From Acetobacter tropicalis (GTDB lineage: Bacteria; Pseudomonadota; Alphaproteobacteria; Acetobacterales; Acetobacteraceae), in assembly GCF_001580915.1 (NCBI RefSeq), contig NZ_LHZQ01000191.1, forward strand, positions 1 through 32,967: 32,967 nucleotides of DNA, written 5' to 3'. The notes beneath the pieces are model-generated. The model was not told where the DNA came from and did not search any database. It saw only the letters and a program-made list of their open reading frames with translations. Each line of letters begins with the position of its first letter. Position 1 is the stretch's first letter. The position numbers and the translations under genes are program-made. This document shows positions 27,674-32,967 of this stretch, in pieces.

Positions 27674-28828
27674 ATGAAACTCTCCTCCTTTCTCGCCCTG
27701 AAAGATTTTGAGGCGGCGGCACGCAGAAAACTCCCTCGTCCTATTTTCGGGTATGTTTCCGGGGCGGCGGAAGACAATATTTCTCTCACAGCAAATGAGG
27801 ACTCGTTTTCTGACCTTGATCTGGTCCCGCAGGTTCTGCGCGATGTTTCACACAGAACCCAACAGACCACACTTCTGGGCCGCACTTATACCGCGCCTTT
27901 TGGTATTGCCCCCATGGGGCTCTCTGCCCTTTCAGCCTATCGTGGAGACATTGCTCAGGCCGTTGCCGCCAAAGAAGCGGGAATTCCGATGGTGCTCAGT
28001 GGCTCCTCCCTCATTCCCATGGAAGAGGTAGGTGCTGCGGCACCGGGCACTTGGTTTCAGGCCTACCTTCCGGGAGAGACCGTGCGGATTGACGCATTAC
28101 TTGACCGTGTCCACAAGGCCGGGTTTCACGAACTTGTTGTGACAGTTGATATTCCCGTAGGCGCCAACAGGGAAAATAACATCCGCACCGGATTTTCCAC
28201 TCCTCTCCGGCCATCACTCCGACTGGCAATGGATGGCCTGACGCACCCCCGCTGGCTTGTCGGCACTTTTGGCCGCACCCTCCTGCATCACGGGATGCCG
28301 CATTTTGAAAATTCATTTGCAGAACGGGGAGCTCCCATTCTTTCGGCAAATGTTCTGCGTGATTTTACCGCGCGCGATCATTTCAACTGGCAGCATATCC
28401 GCCATATCCGCCAGCGCTGGAAAGGTCCGTTGATCATCAAGGGTATTCTCCACCCTGATGATGCCCGCACCGCAGAAGAAAGTGGTGTGGATGCGATTAT
28501 CGTCTCCAACCATGGTGGCCGCCAGTTGGACGGCGCCATCACCCCTTTACGTATTCTGCCCGAAATTGTTGCCGCCACAACCTTGCCGGTCATGATAGAT
28601 AGTGGCTTCCGGCGTGGAAGCCATATTCTGAAAGCCCTCGCTTTTGGAGCGGCTTTTGTGTTTGTTGGTCGGCCGTTCAACTACGCTGCCGCTCTGGGAG
28701 CAGAAGTTGGTGTAACCCACGCCATAGGGCTTCTAATGGCGGAAATTGACCGTGATATGGCCATGCTGGGTGCCAGAACATGCGGCGAAATAAACCATAC
28801 ACATGTCCGCTTCCGCCACAAACGCTAA
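27674..28828 (+). CDS. FMN-dependent alpha-hydroxy-acid dehydrogenase (lactate dehydrogenase-like)
   Basis: Family members (LldD, glycolate oxidase, mandelate dehydrogenase) oxidise 2-hydroxy acids with FMN and pass electrons to quinones or oxygen. The 384-residue protein contains Tyr27 in FGYVSGAAED, PFGIAPMGL, FQAYLPG, and TVDIPVGANRENNIR. It also has the FMN Lys256 in LIIKGILHPDDA, the catalytic His280 and Arg283 in SNHGGRQLDG, and IDSGFRRGSHILKALAFGA. The set is complete, so it should be active. L-lactate is a likely but unproven substrate, since acetic acid bacteria oxidise lactate with such enzymes. The ATG at 27674 has only a weak AGAAAG upstream. The gene is preceded by the (GGAGA)6 tract. 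Confidence 0.88.
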   Translation: MKLSSFLALKDFEAAARRKLPRPIFGYVSGAAEDNISLTANEDSFSDLDLVPQVLRDVSHRTQQTTLLGRTYTAPFGIAPMGLSALSAYRGDIAQAVAAKEAGIPMVLSGSSLIPMEEVGAAAPGTWFQAYLPGETVRIDALLDRVHKAGFHELVVTVDIPVGANRENNIRTGFSTPLRPSLRLAMDGLTHPRWLVGTFGRTLLHHGMPHFENSFAERGAPILSANVLRDFTARDHFNWQHIRHIRQRWKGPLIIKGILHPDDARTAEESGVDAIIVSNHGGRQLDGAITPLRILPEIVAATTLPVMIDSGFRRGSHILKALAFGAAFVFVGRPFNYAAALGAEVGVTHAIGLLMAEIDRDMAMLGARTCGEINHTHVRFRHKR

Positions 28829-28994
28829 CCTCGATTTATTTGCTTGGACGTAAAGACATCCTTCAACAATGGACGTGTCGCTTTTTCAGTCGGGATAGGG
28901 TGTGCAACCTAGGCTGAAAGCAGACACTCCAGCCCCAATCACAGCAAGAACCTGCAAAATATTTTTGAGAAAATTCTTTCTACAGGAACGAAAT
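28829..28994. other. Short spacer after the FMN dehydrogenase
   Basis: Nothing recognisable beyond this being the 3' flank of the dehydrogenase gene. No clear intrinsic terminator was found for that gene. Confidence 0.3.
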
Positions 28995-29484
28995 TTACCA
29001 GGCAAAGCCGATAGTGCCCTGCGCGTTTCGGCGTACCCTCAAGTAGCGTCATTCCTGACCATAGAAGGCATAACTCAGGTAATTGCCAATGTAATTCTTG
29101 TTAAAGAGGTTGCGCACACTGGCCGCGCCTGTCCACCCACATAATGAGGGAAAAAATTGGAAAGATCACACTGCAAAGAGCCATTAAAAACGGCGCATTG
29201 TGGCACGTTCATACTCCCATAACTGACTTCACCACCATAGGCTTTTGCAGAATGCCGCATTCCACCACCAAACACGCATTCCTTGAGGGGGCCAGAAGGC
29301 AACGTATAGAATGCAAACAGAGACGCATTGCCTTTGCCGGACTGAATCAACAGTTTTCCCATGGATGGATCAGTCTGACGGAACGTTCTCCCCCATCACT
29401 CGACACACGTCCTGATTGTGGCAGGAAGGATATGGAATAGCTGATATAGGGCGAAAGCCCGAAATCAAACGGAAGGCTGATTTC
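28995..29484 (-). pseudogene. Remnant of a TonB-dependent siderophore receptor (C-terminal part)
   Basis: Receptor-like peptides run along the minus strand in three successive reading frames. First comes EISLPFDFGLSPYISYSISF followed by LPQSGRVSSDGG (29484 to about 29395). After a frameshift comes FRQTDPSMGKL, then SGKGNASLFAFYT joined to LPSGPLK and FGGGMRHSAKAYGG, then VFNGSLQCDLSNFFPHYVG (to about 29125). After another frameshift comes ASVRNLFNKNYIGNYLSYAF and YGQE, an in-frame TGA at 29051-29049, RYLRVRRNAQGTIGFAW and a stop at 28997-28995. SPYISYSISF and the NLFNKNYI plug-to-barrel end motifs are typical of outer-membrane ferric-siderophore receptors. The join FAFYT/LPSGPL looks like a large internal deletion, because about 100 residues normally lie between them. 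The N-terminal two thirds are absent. It cannot make a working receptor. Confidence 0.85.
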
Positions 29485-29512
29485 ACATCTAATCCGTAAA
29501 CAGGATACCACT

Positions 29513-29548
29513 AAAAAGGCCATCAGGGTTGAACCCGATGGCCTTTTT
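29513..29548 (-). terminator. Intrinsic terminator of the polysaccharide gene cluster
   Basis: AAAAAGGCCATC (29513-29524) and GATGGCCTTTTT (29537-29548) form a perfect 12-bp stem around a GC-rich loop that itself can pair (GGGTT/AACCC). It lies 22 nt past the stop of the small membrane protein gene on the minus strand and has T-runs on both strands. Confidence 0.9.
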
Positions 29549-29570
29549 TGATCACGCCTGAAACAGCGCC

Positions 29571-30035
29571 TTACGGAAAAGCTGAGCGTTTGAACTGGAA
29601 CCGGTCAACCAGCGCACGCAAAGGCGCGAAATCCTTGTCCGAGAAGGTTTCCATATACACTTTGGAACCATCCGGGGTTTCAAGAAACACGGTGTCATTC
29701 CAGTCTGCAGCACTGATACCGGTCCAGAGTGTCATGGCCAGCGCTTCCTTGCCGTTTTCATCCTTCAGCATCACACGGGAATCACCAGATGAAGGCGGCG
29801 TGCGGCTGAGAGGCCCCCACCCGCCTTTATGGTCCTGCAACCAGGCGTTGACGGTCTTGGCTTCCTCTGATGATAGCTCCCGCTTGTGCCGCATGGGACC
29901 AACCTCAATATTGCCGCTGGCCACCTGCGGCATCACGATCGGCTTGAAATTGGGCAGCGCGAACATCCAGATCAACGACGCCGTGCCAATAGTCAGCACC
30001 AGAAACCCGATAACAAACGCCGTTTCTTTTCTCAT
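29571..30035 (-). CDS. Small membrane-anchored protein of unknown function
   Basis: I do not recognise the family. The 154-residue protein starts MRKETAFVIGFLVLTIGTAS, one N-terminal membrane helix (about residues 6-28) with a basic MRK start, which suggests an inner-membrane anchor with the rest in the periplasm. The soluble part is hydrophilic and contains MRHKRELSSEEAKTVNAWLQ and ETPDGSKVYMETFSDKDF. There are no Cys residues and no lipobox. The start at 30035 is set by AAGGAGAAGAGG just upstream; an upstream in-frame codon at 30089 lies inside the aminotransferase gene. It is 13 nt after the aminotransferase stop, so it is probably the last gene of the polysaccharide operon. Its role in that pathway is inference from position only. 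Confidence 0.8.
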   Translation of the reverse strand: MRKETAFVIGFLVLTIGTASLIWMFALPNFKPIVMPQVASGNIEVGPMRHKRELSSEEAKTVNAWLQDHKGGWGPLSRTPPSSGDSRVMLKDENGKEALAMTLWTGISAADWNDTVFLETPDGSKVYMETFSDKDFAPLRALVDRFQFKRSAFP

Positions 30036-30048
30036 TCGCCTCTTCTCC

Positions 30049-31188
30049 TTACCCGCGCACCGCTGCGATAATACGGGAAACCTCTTCATCCGTCAGTTCC
30101 GGATGAATGGGCAATGCCAGAATCCGGGTGGACAGATCTTCTGATACCGGCAGGCGGCTTCCATCATGATGATCCCGATACGCGGGCTGTTTGTGCAGCG
30201 GCAACGGGTAATAAATGGCGGATGGAACACCACGCTCCTTCAAGCGGGCCTGCAGGGGCTCACGCTCCGCCGGGTCTTTGACCAGAATGGCATAGATGGC
30301 CCAGGCGCTCGCGCTGTTAGGCACCCGCGCTGGCACCTGCACCACATCTGCCAATCCGGCATCATAGGCACGGGCAATCTCGTCCCGACGGGCCAGTTCC
30401 TGCTTGAAGCCATCCAGCTTGGCCAACAGCACGGCGGCCTGAATGGTATCCAGCCGCCCGTTCATGCCCGTGCGCAGAACTTCATAACGGGTTTTGCCCT
30501 CGCCATGCGTCCGCAGGGAACGGTAAAGGTCCGCGCGTTCCGGGTCATCCGTCAGGATGGCCCCGCCATCACCGTAGCCCCCCAGGGGTTTGGACGGGAA
30601 AAAAGAAAGCGTGGTCGCTGTCGCTTCCCGCCCCAGAGGTTTCCCGTTCAGGTCGGCCCCAAATGCCTGCGCACAATCGGCCAGCAGAAACAGGTCTTCC
30701 TCCTGCGCGATCTGGCGCAGTTGCTCCCACGGCGCAGGCTGACCGAACAGATCCACTCCTACAATGGCGCGGGGGGTCAGCTTTCCGGCTTCCCGCACCG
30801 CGCGGATGCGGGCGCGCAGATGATCGGGATCAATCTGGAACGTGTTGGGGTCCACATCCACAAAAACCGGCGTAGCCCCGAGCACCAAAGGCACTTCAGC
30901 CGTTGCGGTATAGGTGAACGCGGGCAGAAACACGGCATCACCCCGGCCAATATTTTCCGCCATCATGACAATCTGCAACGCATCCGTGCCGGAGGAGACG
31001 CCAACACAGTCCTTGGCACCGCACCAGTCAGCCAGGCGCTGCTCAAGCTCCGTGACTTCCGGCCCCATCACAAAGCGGCAATGGGCAAACACGGCATCCA
31101 CCCGCTCGCGCAGTGCTGGGCCAAGGCGCTTCTGCTGCGCCGCCAGATCAAGGAAAGCGATCGGGCGTTCTGTCTTTTCGTTCATCAT
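30049..31188 (-). CDS. DegT/DnrJ/EryC1/StrS-family sugar aminotransferase
   Basis: Enzymes of this family transfer an amino group from glutamate to a keto-sugar nucleotide using PLP. The 379-residue protein has SSGTDALQIVMMA (PLP phosphate site, about 65-77), the PAFTYTATAEVPLVLGATPVF segment, Asp171/Gln174 in DCAQAFGA, and the PLP Lys200 in SFFPSKPLGGYGDGGA. The C-terminal part includes YYPLPLHKQPAY, seen in WbpE/WlbC-like members that work on UDP-3-keto sugars. The exact sugar is unknown. The start overlaps the stop of the upstream CapD-like gene (ATGATGA; the second ATG at 31185 is also possible), indicating translational coupling. Confidence 0.92.
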   Translation of the reverse strand: MMNEKTERPIAFLDLAAQQKRLGPALRERVDAVFAHCRFVMGPEVTELEQRLADWCGAKDCVGVSSGTDALQIVMMAENIGRGDAVFLPAFTYTATAEVPLVLGATPVFVDVDPNTFQIDPDHLRARIRAVREAGKLTPRAIVGVDLFGQPAPWEQLRQIAQEEDLFLLADCAQAFGADLNGKPLGREATATTLSFFPSKPLGGYGDGGAILTDDPERADLYRSLRTHGEGKTRYEVLRTGMNGRLDTIQAAVLLAKLDGFKQELARRDEIARAYDAGLADVVQVPARVPNSASAWAIYAILVKDPAEREPLQARLKERGVPSAIYYPLPLHKQPAYRDHHDGSRLPVSEDLSTRILALPIHPELTDEEVSRIIAAVRG

Positions 31189-32967
31189 GCCACCTGTTCT
31201 GTACCGTCCGTATGGGGGGAAGGCAAAGGCGCGCCATTCTCCACACCTTCTGGCGTGGAAGATCGCACCTCTCCTTTGGGGTTATGATTGAATTCCGGCA
31301 CCAGCAACGCCAGAATACGCAGGGCAGCCTTCACATCTGCGGCACGGGCATAGCGGGTAATCTGGTCCACAGCTTCGGTTACGTCAGCCATATCCACCAC
31401 ACGCGGGGTGGCCATCAGCAGGCCCGGGTTGTCTGTCGGCACCGGGGCTTCGCGCCCGTGGAAGAGTTCTTCATACAGCTTTTCCCCCGGCCGCAGACCG
31501 GTAAAGCGAATACTGACATCCTCATCAGGCCGCAGCCCCGCAAGGCGGATCATCTGCCGGGCGAGGTCTACAATTTTCACGGGTTCGCCCATATCCAGCA
31601 CAAAAATGCCGCCATCCCTCAGCAACGCATCCGTGCCGGACCCTTCACCCCCACAGGTGCCACGCACACTGGCCTGCAACACCAACCCCACGGCTTCCGA
31701 GACAGTCATGAAATAGCGGCGCATTTCGGGGTGCGTAACTGTCAGCGGCCCTCCGCGTTCAAGCTGCCGCCGGAACAGAGGCACCACGGACCCAGTTGAG
31801 CCCAGAACATTGCCAAACCGCACGGTGATGCACCGCATGGCTTCCGGGCTGCCGGATGTCCGCGCCCTGATATCCAGCGCCTGACAATACATTTCCGCCG
31901 CCCGTTTGGCGGCCCCCATCAGGCTGGAAGGGTTAACCGCCTTGTCAGTTGAAATCACAATCATGGCACGCGCACCGTGCCGGGCCGCGGCATCTGCCAC
32001 AACGCGGGTGCCGTGCACATTGGTCAGCAGCCCCTCGGCCGGGTTGGCTTCCACAATCGGTACATGCTTCAGGGCGGCGGCATGAAACACCAGATCAGGC
32101 CGGAAGCGACCCATGACCTCTTCTATCCGCGCTTCATCGCGCACATCGGCAACGATCGCTTCACGTGAAACATTTGGCGCGCTGTCCGCCAGTTCCATAT
32201 CAATCTGCCACAGCTCAAATTCACCGTGATCCAGCAAAATCAGCTTGTCCGGCTTCAGCATGGCAATCTGACGCACCAGTTCTGAACCGATGCTGCCCCC
32301 AGCGCCAGTAACAAGCACGGTGCGCTGCCCGATCAGTCGCTCCATTCCGGCACGATCCAGCGGCACCTGGGGGCGATTAAGCAGATCTTCCAACGGCACA
32401 GGGCGCAGTTCCACCCGATCTGCCGGCGTCAGCGCGGTAAGAGCAGGGGTGCGGAGCACGGCAATGCCATGCGCGGCGGCGGCATCCAGCACCTGTGTCA
32501 GGCCCTTGCCCCGAAAAGACGGCTCCGTCACCACCAGAGACTCCGGAAGGGTCTGCGTACGGGCTAATCTGTCCAGAATGGTGCCAATATGGTCCACATG
32601 CCCCAGTATGGGCACGTTATGCATGCGGCGCCCTGCCTGATGGGTGCCCAGGGCCACCAACCCCACCACCCGGATACCGGCCTGAGGGTTACGTTCAATA
32701 GCCCGCAGATAGAGGTCTGCTACCGTATCCACCCCCACCAGAACCACCCGGCGCTGGTCTGCCTTGCGTACGGCCATGCGATGCGCCAGCCGATAACCAA
32801 TCCGCAACCCGCCCAGCATGATCAGCAGAACAAGCGCATAAATGATGGGAAACGTGATACTGGGCAGGTGGTACCCCATAAGCACCAGACCAGCCGAAAA
32901 CAGCAGCGCACTGGCAACGGAAGCACCGGCAATGCCCAGAAGATCTGAAACGCCAGAAAACCGCCAG
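31185..32967 (-). CDS. FlaA1/CapD-type nucleotide-sugar dehydratase/epimerase, N terminus cut by window edge
   Basis: Membrane-bound enzymes of this family (WbpM, CapD, PglF) act as UDP-GlcNAc 4,6-dehydratases or epimerases at the start of amino-sugar synthesis. The frame is open to the right edge, so the first residues are missing. Visible are hydrophobic membrane segments before and after GYHLPSITFPIIYALVLLI, a CoA-binding-like Rossmann region (VVLVGVDTVADLYLRAIERN), then the catalytic SDR domain. That domain holds VLVTGAGGSIGSELVRQI, the FHAAALKHVP motif, STDKAVNPSSLMGAAKR with Met in place of the usual Tyr (the SMK variant known in WbpM), and GLRPGEKLYEELF. It is followed by the overlapping aminotransferase gene, a normal order for amino-sugar biosynthesis. 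Confidence 0.92.
   Translation of the reverse strand, partial: WRFSGVSDLLGIAGASVASALLFSAGLVLMGYHLPSITFPIIYALVLLIMLGGLRIGYRLAHRMAVRKADQRRVVLVGVDTVADLYLRAIERNPQAGIRVVGLVALGTHQAGRRMHNVPILGHVDHIGTILDRLARTQTLPESLVVTEPSFRGKGLTQVLDAAAAHGIAVLRTPALTALTPADRVELRPVPLEDLLNRPQVPLDRAGMERLIGQRTVLVTGAGGSIGSELVRQIAMLKPDKLILLDHGEFELWQIDMELADSAPNVSREAIVADVRDEARIEEVMGRFRPDLVFHAAALKHVPIVEANPAEGLLTNVHGTRVVADAAARHGARAMIVISTDKAVNPSSLMGAAKRAAEMYCQALDIRARTSGSPEAMRCITVRFGNVLGSTGSVVPLFRRQLERGGPLTVTHPEMRRYFMTVSEAVGLVLQASVRGTCGGEGSGTDALLRDGGIFVLDMGEPVKIVDLARQMIRLAGLRPDEDVSIRFTGLRPGEKLYEELFHGREAPVPTDNPGLLMATPRVVDMADVTEAVDQITRYARAADVKAALRILALLVPEFNHNPKGEVRSSTPEGVENGAPLPSPHTDGTEQVA

Noticed and set aside
28902-29144. Plus-strand 80-codon open frame in the receptor remnant region
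   Set aside because: The minus strand of this stretch encodes receptor motifs, so the plus-strand frame is their complement.
30166-31287. Plus-strand open frame (373 codons) opposite the sugar aminotransferase
   Set aside because: It is antisense to a clear PLP enzyme gene; its composition is typical of a complement-strand artefact.

Overview
The window looks like chromosomal DNA from an acetic acid bacterium (Alphaproteobacteria, Acetobacteraceae, Acetobacter-like); the assignment is an inference. Supporting points are a GcrA cell-cycle regulator (an alphaproteobacterial marker), a bactofilin, an F1-ATPase operon of the order atpH-A-G-D-C with no F0 genes beside it, a Suv3-like helicase, and moderately high GC with strong codon bias that creates long antisense reading frames. 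No CRISPR array, prophage or intact insertion sequence was seen. Most of the window is housekeeping.

Layout. 1-3937: the first 13 codons of a probable glutathione-dependent formaldehyde dehydrogenase (minus, cut by the left edge), an ornithine cyclodeaminase-family enzyme, gcrA with a good sigma70-type promoter, a bactofilin (minus) and an adenosine kinase-like PfkB enzyme. 3938-6447: a gene-free stretch rich in inverted repeats, RNase D (minus), divergent queF, and a second gene-free stretch with a neat three-way-junction fold ending at the atp terminator. 6482-11456: atpHAGDC on the minus strand. 11971-13257: tRNA-Gly(TCC) (minus) and tRNA-Trp(CCA)-secE-nusG (plus), closed by a strong terminator right after nusG. 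13492-19147: NAD-type malic enzyme, an S9 peptidase (minus), a DedA membrane protein whose start has apparently been lost to a one-base change, and an SDR overlapping it by 4 nt. 19196-27287: Suv3-like helicase (minus), then fpr, gor, pyrC and a YegD-like Hsp70, all on the plus strand. 27288-29548: a (GGAGA)6 microsatellite, an FMN-dependent alpha-hydroxy-acid dehydrogenase, and the decayed C-terminal part of a TonB-dependent siderophore receptor. 29571-32967: a minus-strand polysaccharide cluster, FlaA1/CapD-type nucleotide-sugar dehydratase (cut by the right edge), a DegT-type sugar aminotransferase overlapping it, and a small membrane-anchored protein of unknown function.

How the genes work together. 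The atp genes make the F1 catalytic head. fpr and gor are neighbouring NADPH/flavin redox enzymes. capD-like and degT-like genes would carry out successive dehydratase/epimerase and transamination steps to an amino sugar for surface polysaccharide, and the small protein gene is probably co-transcribed. tRNA-Trp, secE and nusG keep their usual bacterial order, but the usual rplK-rplA continuation is absent.

I did not find a convincing new multi-gene system. The points most worth following are the two structured intergenic regions (4083-4320 and 6193-6352), the pentanucleotide repeat before the FMN dehydrogenase, the DedA frameshift, the receptor pseudogene and the unusual N-terminal region of the Suv3-like helicase.
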